In this document: piece by piece, positions 20,991 to 32,803 of the stretch
How positions within the stretch are numbered: the first letter of the stretch is position 1
Layout: the number at the start of each line of letters is the position of its first letter
Assembly: GCA_914767715.1 (NCBI GenBank)
Contig: OU612067.1
Location: 8,062,001-8,126,000, forward strand
Direction: 5' to 3'
Source of the DNA: Membranipora membranacea
Lineage: Eukaryota; Bryozoa; Gymnolaemata; Cheilostomatida; Membraniporidae
DNA: 64,000 nucleotides
Notes under the pieces: generated by a model
Databases searched by the model: none
Told to the model about the DNA's origin: nothing
Seen by the model: the letters and a program-made list of their open reading frames with translations, nothing else
Program-made: the position numbers and the translations under genes

Positions 20991-23900
20991 TTACTGGCTG
21001 AATACCTCGATTTCCATTACGCAAAAATAATGCCCTGTGCCTGGTGTGTATGTCTTAACGAAGCGTCCAAACAAAGTGAAGGAACAGGTTATCATACTTG
21101 GCATTTTTGTAGGCTCCTCAACTCTCACTCCACATAGTTCTTCATCCATGTCCAATCCTTCAAGTGTAGCCGCAACTGTGATCTCTGTATTTCTCATTTG
21201 AACGACTGTAAGAAATTTCAAAGTAGTATCTGTTCAAGCATGGCAAACAAATACTCCATTCAGGTCCATTCCATCAACTGATTCCTTGTGTTTTTAGCCG
21301 ATAGGTAGAGCCGATAGTTTGAGCCAACAGATTTAGTAGTATAGACTCATGCGAACGTAATAAAGTCAGCTTGAATACTTACACATATTTTCAGTGTTCC
21401 AGATCTTAACATAATTTACCGCATACACCTCTCCAAGATCAATTGTGATAAACGTTTCCTAAAATAAACATTAGATTTTAAAATCTATTAAACATAAAAA
21501 ACAAAACTGTAGTGTGTAGGGTTCGGTTAATGATAATCAAACATCAATAGTGGCTGCTTATCCGTCCTCAGAAATGCAAGTATGTTATATTGTGCGATAA
21601 ACTCTGCTATATTGTGTCAGTTTTCTATTCACGCATATAATATATACTAGGTAGAATCTGGGTCTTTGCACGAAAATGATTTTTATTTTCAACATAATTT
21701 TGAATTCTCACACATTCTGCTGGTTTTTTTTATGAGTTCTGCGATCCAGTCCATATATTCGACCCATAGCTTCACTCCATTAGTGCCAAAGAAACCAACA
21801 TTGAAGAACTTTGTTTCATAAAAAATCTCGATTTCTAAACATAAGATATGTCAAAATTCGACCAGGCATCACTATAAAGTACAATAATTGAGATTCCTAT
21901 CCTATATTTGTATAAGAATATCTTACTCACAAGGTTATACTGTCCACAGAATCTGTTACTGGGTAACGTAACCGCTTCACCGTCAACAGCATATGAAGGA
22001 TGGTATGACGCATACACCATTGAGTGATCTGCAATTGTTTTCCCTTCAAAATTTAAAGTTCACAATAAATTTCTTGTAACCTTGTGTCACACTGATGATT
22101 GAATCTCACACAGGAAGACAACCTAAGAAACCTCTTACTTCCTTTTCATGTTCATTGCATATGTTCAAAGGTAATACTGGTATTCTGGCTTAAATATTGG
22201 TATAATCCACCTATTTCTATTTTTGTCTCGATACAATACAAGGAATGGATTGAAAGTAGCTTAACATTGACTTCCGTTTCCATTAAAGGTGAAGGCAACT
22301 TGTGCAGAGTGTCCGTCTGAATGTACCATTTTCCCTCCCCTGACGCCTTATTCATTGGCAACAAAGCTTTTAAGACATCAGAAGTAAGATTCTGGCATCC
22401 TTATTAATTTCCAAAATGTCAGAATGTGCAGGGGCCTAAGGTCATTTAATCACAGGCTACTTAGATGTACACAGGCTACATCACAAACAACAATGAAAGC
22501 ATGGAGATTGTAATCCAATCAGACTGTTTGTTAAAATTGGCAAATATTTGAATTGCTTGATAAAAATGAAAAACAACACACATCTGCCTCTAGCTGCCTA
22601 TTTTTAAACCATTTTTTCATCGCTACTCTCAGCACATTAGATTCTGTTGGAGACTTACTTCGAGGCTGCTATTATGTATCACACCTTATTTTCCATTTTT
22701 AATTCTATCATGTGGGCAATTTCCAGCTTTAGAATCCAAATATTGAGGAAGTTATGGTCTCTCAAACTTACAAGGTGACGGCAGTCAATCGGCATTAAGA
22801 ATCAGCGGGCATGCCATATGGGAGGTCACAACGCGTCATGCTTATTAAGAGTATATTATACTTATAATTCCACAGATAAAGTGATGATCAAAATTCAGAC
22901 CTAGATGGGACTCGAATTGAGGACTTTTATACGAGCAGGCAACGCCACTACCATCGCACCACTGGGTCTAGCTCTGTACACCAGTAGACAATATAGATCA
23001 GTTGTAGCGGCGTTGCCTGCTGGGCCATGAGGACCTGGGTGGGAATCCCAGTAAATTTTGATTACTCAGTTTATTAAAGTATTGGCTGAATTTAGTGATT
23101 ATCTCCTCCTGACCAAACTTTGAACTTCACTCTAGCAAAGTGTATTTATCATAGGTGAATTAGACCCACATGTAATTATGCATCATACCAATATAAACCC
23201 AATGAGCAACAATAATATTTAAAAAAAATATTATTTCTCAAAGAAATCTACAAAAAACAGCCTTTACTAACAAGGTAATGTATCGCAAACCTACTTCCAA
23301 TAGTCTGATTTCTTCCAAATTGTTTTTGGTCGTTTAGAATAGGGCTGTCCAAAAATGCCGACTTTTGCATCATTGTAAATACAAGCAAAATGTAACATGT
23401 ATATCTATTTTTTAAAAGTATGCCTGATGTATGCTAACAATTGCGCAACACGCCAGAGACCTTAGCCTTTGATATACTCTCTTTGTCTAAACAAAGCCCC
23501 ATCTACAACAAGCTTCAATTCAATCAATGTATGACGCACAATAATCATTTGTCCCAAATGCCACAAGTACAATTATAATCCATGACAGTTTGCCTAATAC
23601 TGTTAATACCAAAGACTAAATATTGTTAATACTACATTTTACAAAATATTCTGGTTATAAAATAAATTATTGATGGTGCTGATTCAAATCGAGTAATTTA
23701 GCAGAAAATCTCATCATTCAACATCAAATGTGGAAATGAGTCTTGGGCACAATTGGTCTTGTTTGGTTTCCCATCTTATTTCAATGTTTAATATCTCAAC
23801 AAGATTTATTATTCATGTGTGGTTAAGTTGTAATTTCCGTGTATATATATAGGTTGGCTCACCTTTTTCAAACAACAGGTTGTCGGAGAAAGTGCGTGAG

Positions 23901-26900
23901 TTTTATACTATTTAATTGACTTGTTTCACGACCAGTAGAGCCTCACTGAGCCAAGCATAGCAAGCCAGTGATACCATGACGTGAATGGTTATTAATATTA
24001 TTATAATCTCATATGACACATGCCTCCACAATATACTGACTCTGTCGGTCCGAAAAGATCTTCCTTGTACTTTTGTGATGGCTTATTTAGTCAAACGGCA
24101 ATGCATCTTTAAATTTAGAAATTGTGGCTAAATAGATTATATTTTAGTTGCTTCGATTATTTATAAATGCAGAAAGCATGCTAAGAAGAATGAAATTGAT
24201 TTAAGAGTTGGTGGTATACGCTAAGAGTGTCAGTCGCTAAGCACGCATGTATCGGAGGTCATGGGTTTGGTCAGTCCCCAGGGCTTGACAATAGGCAGGC
24301 ATGGGTAACTCTTTGATTACAGATTTTTGCCAGAAACTGATCTATGAATACTGAATTGCAATCTATCTATTATGATAAAGGGAAGGTTACCAAAATATGT
24401 GCATGTCTTGGTACTGAGCATAGGGATTCATAAGTTAAAATTGAAATTGGAGCTGGACAATGTTTAACACAGCATAATTTATTATTCTAGCAATTTCAGT
24501 TGTAAGCAGAGGCTGTACACACAGCATTCTTCTCATATAGGGTTATCATGTGCTGCTTTTCATAATGATGTGTAATTGTGTGGCTAATTAAAATTGTTTT
24601 AAAAACAGGCGCTTGAGCTATTGTTTGGTGACAAGATTAAGTGAACATAATCACATAATTGTGTTGGTTTGCGTCGTCGCAATGTCTCTCTGTTTAGTCA
24701 TACAATCAAATGATATACTATGGTAGTGCTCTCATATTTACAGGTAGGCATACTAGTAGTGATTGCTGGCATTAGGCTTACAAAACAATGGCTAATAATT
24801 TAGGCTAGCGCAATATAATTTTGAATATAATCATGGGCTAAGACCCCTGTAACTAGTGGTGTCACGATACGATTCATATGGGGAATACCTAATCGATCAC
24901 ACCTCATTATCGCGATTTAATAAGGTGACAGCTGAAGTCGATTGCACAGCGGTAAATTCATTGTCACGGTTACTATGGTCGATATATGGTTATTACGATT
25001 CCTCTTTTCATTCACACAATACCTTATCACACATCAATTCACTCGCTAACTAATCTCAAAGATTATAACCATATATCGATACCTAAAATCGAAAATACCG
25101 ATAAGGAGAAATCGAAAATCGAAATTGGGACAAGGGTTGGTTGAAAGCGAAGGTGTAAAATCGAAAAATCAAAATCGGGAAAATCGATGCCACAATCAGA
25201 ATCGAGGCAGTCCTAGCCAAATACAAAATCGTGACAGCGCTACCTGTAACTCCTTGCTCTCTGTATGGCATCACAGCCCTCGACACAGTGAACAATAATT
25301 ATATCCTCATGACAGGTAGATACCATAGTAAATACCTTTCATACTGTGATTTATCTGGATACCCAACTAACCAGAATGACTTCAAGCTGTTGATGGCATA
25401 TGGCCAAGGAGCTATTGGTGACTGCATTTGGGAATATTCTAGCTCAAATTAAGCTGCAAAATGAAATCCCTCTCATGCCTTCTCTGGTGTTTACCTGATC
25501 ATAATCGAATAGTAACTAGAAAGTATTTCATATCTGATATAATATGCCTCTATAATATCAATACTGCTGCTATTAGGGCTTCTTTGAGGGAAGGATTTGG
25601 GATTTGAAACGTGACACTTATTTTTGCTCAAATCAGAAGCACTGCCGAATCTACTCTTAAACATTTTGCTTGAAAGACAGTAATTTATTTTTGAAACAAC
25701 CCTGATAAACTTCACTAATTTTTAATTGACATTGTTTCCTCGATTAATCCTTGTTTGAAATGTGATAGTGTCAGGCCTTCTTGTGTATATTGTAGGATTA
25801 AAATATTTTATAATTGTTTGACGGGCATCCCTGGCTCAAACTTTGCTCATATCACTGGTTAAGGTGGGTTGATTCAAGTACCAGTAGATGAATTATGCGA
25901 CCTAATTTAATTCAACCGCTCAGAAACTATTACCCAGTCCAGCAAAAATTAAAAGCAGTAGTATTGAATTTGGATTGGAAATTGTAAATCAAATATCTAT
26001 CGCTATCTATTCTATTATTATCTTGCAAGTATAAGGTTTTATGGAGAGTTTTTTAACGACATTAACACAATTGATTGTTCTGCTTGGTGCTTGGAGTTTG
26101 AAATAACACCTGTATACAGGAAGAACTTGTAATGCTGATAAAATTTCTAATGTTTGGAGACATTCAATTTTTGATCCTAGATTCTTCTTCTGTAAAGAAT
26201 TCTCTAGTTTAGCCGGATAAAAGGACGGGATATGAAACATTGGGCAAAGTGGGATAACTTCTAGTTCATAATAAGAACAAAATTGCATGAAAATGAGAAG
26301 ATAACTCTACAGCAACTTGAAGCCAAAATACTTTTAATGAACTGAGTATTATATTATCTCTTCATATTTCATAACGAGTATGACACGTTGTGACGTCCCA
26401 CATGGCCTGCTCGCTGATTCCCAATGCCAATTGAAGGTGAACACCTTTTAAGTTTGAGCGACCATAACTGTCGCATATGTAATGCCGTGTTTTCTTCAAA
26501 ACCTTAACAGATATACCATCATGACCAGTTGCCTTATTGTCAGAAATTTTTTTTTAGATATTTGAAACAAATTTCTGGAGTAAAGCGAGTCAATTGAGAA
26601 AAAGTTTTGGTTGTCACTGGTCTTATCATGTTATATTCATGAGAATCAGGCATCTCTTTGGATATGGATTTTGCAATCAATGTAAAGTGTCTGTTCAATT
26701 CTTCAGGGGATAAACCCCCAATATTGACCATCGGTGAAATTTTAGTTTGATTGATTCCTAAAGCTTCCCAAACAGGTTTGATGTTATTTTTGTTATTTTT
26801 AATTATATCTGAAATAACCGATTTTTTCTTCTTCTTAATAAAATTTGTAACATAATTGAATTGAATTTTGTATTTTTCCCATTTGTCCTCTCCATTCAAT

Positions 26901-28561
26901 CTATCATGCAAATGCATGTGTGATTTTACCTCTACCATAATCTAACCATTTGGGCAGTTGAGCAGTTTTTACAATCTTTTCTTGGTGATGACAAGTGTTT
27001 TGATTGATGAACTATATGTGTCATTAAATCTTGCATACATACGGTCTACAGTATTCTCACACAATAAATCATTAAAGTGACTACCTGAAAAAAGGTCATG
27101 TATATTCTGGTTTGTGGTAAATTTTGAATAGTCATTGAATTCAAATGATATTCTTTTTGCTTTCACCTTTAATGTTGAAAATAGAATTTTAATGAAAATT
27201 AAGTAATGATCACTCATTCCATATTTTATAATTCCACTCTCTGACATGTCTGAGGGCAAATTTGTGTATACATGATCGATCAGAGTGCTGGATGTTTCTG
27301 TAATTCTTGTTGGCTCCGAGATCAAAAGATCTAACGATATTCAACCACTTTCTGTTGCTTCTTTGTTCAATGAGATTGATGTTAAAATCTCAAAGTATAA
27401 TCGTTTCATTATACAGTGAAAAACCCTTTTCAAAGAATTCGTAAGCAAGATCAAACCATGCGGTCCTGGAGTTAGGAGGCCTGTATATTTGTTACTCAAT
27501 TTTTCTTCTGGTGACAAACTATGACATGGACATGTAATCCAGCTCGTCTTGTTTCATAATACTTTCAGAAACATAATTTAATTTAGAAATCTGTCAAGAC
27601 TATGAGACATTATCTTTTTACAAATGTAATGGAAATTGTTTAATTAAATAACCATTTTTTCCAATTTCCAATTTTCTTTACAGCAAATTCATCGATCTTT
27701 ACTAGCAACCGATTTTTGCTCTCTGGCTAACCAATTAAACTTCCTGAGAGGACAACTATTTGTTCCAGCTTAGTATATGTAACATCAGTATAATGGTCAA
27801 TGTAATTTATCTAAAGGATAAGCTGCCATTTGATGATTATAAGAGAAGAAAGATAGTCTAATCTCACCTGCTGCTACATTCTCTCCAACTCTGCCAGTGA
27901 TTACATCTGGTTTAGAGCACTTAGATTGTGTAACAATGAAGGCTGTCACCTCAGTATTATTGCAAGGCGCAGTGGTAACATTGCTTGAAATGAAACAAAT
28001 CGCGTCAGACTCCCTGGCAGTCAGTTTCATGCAGGCATCTCCCAAATCCAGACACCTACTGATGCATTGGGACTTTGTCTGGAAGGGCAGACGAATTTCT
28101 GCGGTTGAAGAGCACAATGGATTTTCATTATTGAGCTTGAACAGTTTTTCGCATCCATTGTTTGCCTTCAACAAAGAAAATATTAATCTTAAAATTGTTA
28201 TTTGAGAATTCCTAAACGTTTTTCCAAAACTAAAAAAGAAATTTAGCAAAAATTGTAATATTTCCTATATGATGTCAATTCATTGCAATGATAGAGAAGA
28301 AAAGAAAAGTCTTTCTGAAAATATTGGATACGGTTTTTCTTGTTCTTTTGATGTCTTCTTGTCCATCAACAAGGGATAGTGAGAGTTGAAACAATAAAGT
28401 TTTCTTTATAGCATGAATCAGTTGGCATCTCCTCTCTTAAATCTTTATAAACATAGTCAGTCAGTATTTAAATTTAGGCCACTCACCTCACTTAAGGCTA
28501 TCATTGAAGTCATAAAGATTATCGCCAGACGATGTACCAATATTATTATAAAAACCTCCAT
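20991..28561 (-). CDS. lec3: secreted PAN/apple plus F-type-lectin-like protein, intact, with a 5.8-kb intron
   Basis: Exons (minus): 28561-28487, 28165-27868, 22043-21931, 21458-21383, 21205-20991. They sum to 777 nt, giving 258 residues, with intron phases 0, 1, 0, 1 as in lec2 and GT-AG borders throughout. Exon 1 is a 25-residue hydrophobic signal peptide (MEVFIIILVH...ALSE). Exon 2 is the PAN/apple-like domain (CEKLF, PLCSS, QCISRC, DACMKL, AICF, PCNN, KCSKP). Exon 3 has GKTIADHS, YAVDGEA and RFCGQY. Exon 4 has TFITIDLGE and NYVKIW. Exon 5 has VQMRNTEIT, ELCGVRV, ITCSFT, GRFVKTY and FCVMEIEVF. Intron 2 is swollen by a foldback element, an hAT-like MITE and a LINE fragment. Despite this the reading frame is clean, which argues for function or for very recent formation. 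The protein is predicted to be secreted. F5/8-type (discoidin) is the alternative fold, but the LCG...ITCS...GRFV...CxxEIEV pattern favours FTP. Confidence 0.82.
22044..22730. other. lec3 intron 2, proximal part
   Basis: Conserved in units 2 and 3 (43253-43942, 58231-58918). No splice-compatible lectin exon or other coding signal seen. Confidence 0.4.
22901..23052. repeat. Two tRNA-like sequences in opposite orientation
   Basis: On minus, 22972-22901 reads GCTAGACCCAGTGGTGCGAT, then GGTAGTGGCGTTGCC, then a B-box-like AATTCGAGTCCC, and CTAGA/TCTAG could pair as an acceptor-like stem. On plus, 22993-23052 reads TTGTAGCGGCGTTGCCTGCT and GGGTGGGAATCCC. Neither folds convincingly into a full tRNA by eye. 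They are probably SINE-like or Pol III promoter relics. Confidence 0.5.
23053..24853. other. lec3 intron 2, no gene
   Basis: Repeat-rich AT sequence shared with unit 3. About 430 bp (roughly 23945-24375) are absent from unit 3, where GTAGAGCC joins AGTAGGTTACC at 60129. The extra piece carries a weak tRNA-like stretch near 24210-24280. Confidence 0.45.
24854..25242. mobile_element. hAT-type MITE with 8-bp target duplication
   Basis: The left end is TAGTGGTGTCACGATA and the right end ATCGTGACAGCGCTA (inverted, 13 of 15 matching). CCTGTAAC is duplicated at 24846-24853 and 25243-25250. The interior is dense in AATCGAAA/ATCGAAAT repeats and has no transposase. Eight-bp duplications and CAG/TAG-TG-type ends are hAT hallmarks. 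The unit 3 copy is at 60603-60993. Confidence 0.78.
25243..26344. other. lec3 intron 2; one conserved short frame, otherwise nothing
   Basis: A plus-strand frame ending at 25452 (ITALDTVNNNYILMTGRY...CIWEYSSSN, 73 codons with the MITE end) is identical at protein level in unit 3 (60982-61203). It has no recognised domain and no clear splice context, so I do not call a gene. Confidence 0.35.
26473..27600 (-). mobile_element. LINE fragment: endonuclease C-terminus to start of RT (unit 1)
   Basis: Minus-strand reading gives DFNIN (about 27385), WLNIVRSF, ISEPTRITETSSTLIDHVY and MSDHYLIFIK (endonuclease C-terminus), a linker with GLSPEELNRHF, then DNKATGHDGISVKVLK, the first RT block. The Gly before DFNIN is a TGA stop and frames shift between pieces, so it is dead. 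It inserted in an intron of lec3. The same copy, sharing the TGA, lies in unit 3 at 62222-63300. Confidence 0.82.
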
Positions 28562-29130
28562 AGTCTTCTGAGTAAGCGCTTAGAAAGCTTAGTGTCACTG
28601 TGAAAATTAGAAAAAAATCAGGTAGTGCTCACCAAGTTCAAAGGCTCTGCAGCCCATCAAATGATGATTGTGAACAGAGGAAATGTTTTTATATGTAATG
28701 CCCGATTTAAAAATAAATTTTCTTTATTTGTAACAAGTTGACATCCTCAGATGTTTTTTCAGTGTCAAAATCCTAGACTTATGTTACCAACATATATTAG
28801 TATGCGTCCTTAAATATCAAAACATACATGCGATGTGTGCACTTACAGTGTGACATATCACCACCTAACCCTAAACCAACATCTCAGTTGATCAATCCTT
28901 ATCAATCTTTCAATTGTGAGTGACAGTGACACACGAATAGGACACTATAACAATCACAAAATATTATTGTCCATTTAAATAATTGGACTTTCTGTGACTG
29001 AAGTACATCATTTTAAAAGCTACTATCCCACATTTGCTTCATAGTGATTGTTTGAAGAGCCGATCTAGATTCTTAAAAAGTTGGTATCGCTTCACAGTTC
29101 TTATTTCAAATAAATAAATTTTTGTTTTTG
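28562..29130. other. 5' flank of lec3, no gene
   Basis: Presumed promoter region of lec3. The SOX-like pair seen upstream of lec1 and lec2 is not recognisable here. Confidence 0.35.
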
Positions 29131-29552
29131 TCACATCAATTCATATTAAACATACTAAGCTTTGAATGAAGCCTATGAACAAGTGAGATCCTGTTCTAAA
29201 GTCTGTGGAGCCCGTCAATCAATAACTTTTCCATTTCTGTAAATATAAACTATTCAATACATTCACGATATTTGCTGTCAGTGTGTCAAATCCCCACCAA
29301 ACCCTAAGTTAACTTCTTGCCTCATAAAACTTGATTTATCTACCAGTATGATGGTGTATCAGTGTCAGGTGTATAAGTAACATAATATAGAGTAAACACG
29401 GATTGTTACGTGTCATCTGGCTCAATAATCCTGTAAATAAAGTACATAAGTACCATCAAAAATTTTAATATCACATACCGTTCAGTTTTTTTACTACTGT
29501 GAAGCCTACGGAGATATTAAAACAATATATATTCTGGTGTCTTGTCATATAG

Positions 29553-31890
29553 TTAAATGAATAACATGTGACATTTTCGAAGAAGAAGTGCTATGAATGT
29601 CACAGTGCAACAATAAAAAAACTGATCCTCAATGGAAAAATATTTATGTGGGTATAAATTATTATTTATCACAGTAATTTGTTGGTGATTAGCAAGGTAT
29701 GATCTGATTAGCTCAGTTGCACTTTGATTAAAATTTAAATGGGTTAATTTTGAAAGTAGGACGTGACAGTCAATGGTATCGGATGCTTTGCTAAAATCAA
29801 GAAAAACACCTAGCACAGAGTTTCCAATTGCTCATGGCTGTTAACGCTTTGTGAGCAATGAAATTGCCTGATTAGTATTTTTATGTTTTGTAAAGCCATA
29901 TTGTTGTGCGTTTAAAATATCATTGTCTTCTAAAAAGGCCGTAATTTGTGAGTTAACTACTCGCTCAAAGATCTTGCTGAAAGTAGATAAAATCGATATT
30001 GGGCAGTAATTGTTAAGAGACTTAGTGCAACCTTTTTTAAATAGAGGGAGAAATTTTGCTGTTTTGAGAGCATCAGGGAACACACTAGACTATAGCCTCC
30101 TATTAATAATTTGGGTCAAGCGCTCAGCTATCAATGGGGCTGCTAATTTAATTAGTTTAGCTGGGATGAGATCAAGGCCAATTTTGTTGGTGTGCTGCCA
30201 TCAAGTGTGACATGGTTATACTTATTTCAAGTGGTTCAAAAGTGAAATTGTTGTGTAAAGATTTTGACAATGGAGCTCCCGGTATCAAAGGTGAATCGTT
30301 TAAAGCGCTGGCAACGGCATGACCAATTTAAATGTAAATGTCAAATAGAGATTAAAGCTATTTGCTGTTTTTAAACTGTCCGTGAACACTAAGCCATCAG
30401 TCTCATCTATAATTTCTTGAGGATTTGAGAAACCCTGTGGCTTTTTTCCTCTTTCAGCATTTAAAATTTTCCAAAATACTTTATGATCTGTAGTTGACCT
30501 GAATAAATTTTCATAATAATTGGCTTTTGCTTTTTAAGCCTCTTTGGTCACAAAATTCCTAAAATTTTAAAATTTTATCTCAGCTTTTCATTTAGATGGT
30601 TGTTTAGGGTCTCACTGAATAAATAGTCTTTTTTGTTAATCAGTTTCAAAATTACACCAGAAATCCATGGTTTGCTGGTTTCTTGTTTCTTAGTTTTAAA
30701 ATCTTCAAAGGGCGCGTGATTATTGCAAATTTCCAAAAATGTCCCTGCAAAATTCTCATACACTGTATTGGCATCTTCATTACAGCTTGGTGGATTCCAA
30801 TCCACTTTACTCAGTCAGAAATAAAATCTCAGTTTTAAATTCTTTAAAACTGACGCATACACTGTATAGCGTACATACACTGTATGCGTCACACTCAAAG
30901 ATCATGACTTCTGGGTGTATACTGCACTGTCATGATTGCTATGGTCCTAATCTGATTAGTTGTTTTACTCTTCCGCTTTATCTTTCATTTTTTGCCAATT
31001 CATTACCATCTAAATGCGGAGGTTGGCCATCAAAATGATGACGTATCATCCCACCCTTTTCTATTTTTACGACCTATTTATACAGGTCAGTACAAAGGAC
31101 AGTGCCGTTTTTGCTAAGGATCAGTTACATGTGACAGTTACAACTTGACGTTACAATTTACCAGTTGCCTGGGGCATTTGCCCCAGGATGTAGTTCAGTA
31201 ATAAAATGATCAAACTGTCGAAAAATTGCATTCAGTGATATCGAGTAATCTGATATGAACTCTGCCAGCAGTGAACTGTCGTGATCTTTCCTGATCCGAC
31301 ACAACTACGAACTCGAAGTGTCTCAAAGTCCTCTTCAAAGTAATTTGAAGGCTTTTCAGCAGAAATGAATGTAGGGAGATGAGCTGAAATATGTGACAAT
31401 ATTGTACCAGATGAAATTAACTTATTTGTCATGTTACTGTTGATATGATCAAGAGAGTTTCCGATACGAGTTGGTATGATCATGTGGTTTAGGAGGCAGA
31501 AGGCAGAGAGAATATTTAAGTATTCAGAGCTATGATCAGTCTCAATTAGAGCGTTAATATTAATTTCACCAGTGATGCTGTGAGGGGACTTGGGCTGTGC
31601 GTGGAGGAATTGTTCAAGGTCATGACGGAACTCATCCCTGTCAGCACTGGGAGACCGAAAGACAACCGTCCGAGCCAGGCCGTTTCCAGATCCATCAAAC
31701 TCACACTCACCACCCCTCAGCTTTAAGGTCAGTACTTCACATCAAGACATTGCTACATCTCACTGCTCGACATCAGAAGCAAACCCGTCACGCAAATAGG
31801 CCCCCACACCTCCTCCTCCTCCTGTCCCTTGAATTACCTAGAAAAGAGAAGCCATCAATGTGATAAATTGGATGTCCATCTTCTTAGATG
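29553..31890 (-). mobile_element. LINE-I fragment: endonuclease to mid-RT (unit 1)
   Basis: Minus-strand pieces in order: GHPIYHIDGFSFLG (about 31880), GGVGAYLRDGF (about 31790), DEFRHDLEQFLHA, TGEININ, PTRIGNSLDHINSN, LSHISAHLPTFIS (endonuclease), a linker with TSKPWISGVILKLINKKDY, then RT blocks FPDALKTAKFLPLFKKG, LNNYCPISILSTFSKIFERV, YGFTKHKNTNQAI and GVFLDFSKASDTID. Frameshifts separate the pieces, and the element ends before the YADD box. The catalytic Asp of the GDxNIN motif is Glu here (TGEININ) but Asp in the unit 2 copy. CR1/jockey-like. Confidence 0.85.
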
Positions 31891-32580
31891 GTAATGTTGT
31901 GTTTGCGAGCAATTGTTGTGATGTACATGAGGTCACCTTTCTCTTTCTCTGAGAGATGTGAGTAGATAGTGGTTAGATGATGTAACATCCTGCTCCTGAT
32001 GAATGTTTGATAACATGTTGAATGATGAATAGTTTTTTTGCGGGCATTCTTGATCAAGAGGACTGTGTTTCTATGAAATTTCAGCTTGTTGGTTATGGTA
32101 GTGCCAAGATATTTATAGGCTTCCACGCGTTCTAGAGGAGTGTCATTGATAGTAACTTCTGGTGGATCGAGATTGTCCTTTACATTAGTGAATATGATCT
32201 CTTTGGTTTGTGTGGTGTTGAGGATCAGATCTCTTTTATTACACCAGCTGTGAAGAGTTGTCATCACATTCTACATCGATGATATGGAGTGTTGGTTGAG
32301 TTTTTCAAGTAACAGAGTGTCATCAGCATACTTAATGAAGGACACTGAGTTGGTGGTCTCTGATTGGCCCATCTCATCGACATAGATGGAGAACAGAATT
32401 GGGGTTGATGATGTTATCCAGTCTGAGGTGTTTATCTGCGATGTAACTCTCTGAGTTCTGTTACATAGATAACTGTATATCCAGTTTATAAGGTTTGGAT
32501 GGAGATCAGTTTGCTTTAGTTTCTCAATCAGGATGGTCGGGCTTATAGTGTTGAAAGCACTCGAGAAATCGTTGTATTCG
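31884..32580 (-). mobile_element. LINE-II fragment: RT C-terminal half (unit 1)
   Basis: Minus-strand reading: DFSSAFNTI (about 32560), IYSYLCNRTQRVT, STPILFSIYVDEM, FIKYADDTLLLEKL (YADD box, about 32320), LHSWCNKRDLILN, KEIIF and ERVEAYKYLGTTI. It is a different LINE family from LINE-I, abutting LINE-I's endonuclease at about 31890. It has one stop (TGTAGAATG) and two deletions relative to unit 2. Confidence 0.82.
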
Positions 32581-32803
32581 TCACAGCGCTCGCTCTACAT
32601 TATCATCATGCCTGTATTGATGCTGCTATGAATATCTCTAAATTATTATGTAAAACTTTCAGGCATCCTGGGAGGAAAGCATATTCTGTTGTAGTATCTG
32701 CATGGACTTCGCCTAACTAATTAACGCCCTAACATGGTCAAGTCTCTGAAGAGTGAGCTCATTGTCAGAATATCCATTTATTCCAACAATGAAATCATCT
32801 CCA

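Larger units (their letters stand above)
22731..26468. mobile_element. Foldback element with internal inverted tRNA-like pair, interrupted copy (unit 1)
   Basis: The left arm begins AGAATCCAAATATTGAGG at 22731. The right arm remnant 26345-26468 ends at GCGACCATAACTG, where LINE sequence begins. Compare the intact 474-bp version at 43943-44416. About 3.3 kb of other DNA (23060-26345) lies between the arms here. Confidence 0.65.
16219..32700. repeat. Segmental duplication unit 1 (spacer, lec3, LINE block)
   Basis: About 16.5 kb. The spacer 16720-20880 matches 32725-36516 and 53115-57150. The lec3 3' half and intron 20880-27780 match 42135-44275 and 57150-63576. The LINE block 29130-32700 matches 47690-51660. 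Long stretches differ only at scattered single bases, so the duplication is recent. Confidence 0.85.

Noticed and set aside
22901-22972. Functional tRNA gene on minus
   Set aside because: Promoter-box-like motifs are present, but the anticodon and D stems do not form by eye, and it recurs inside a mobile element.
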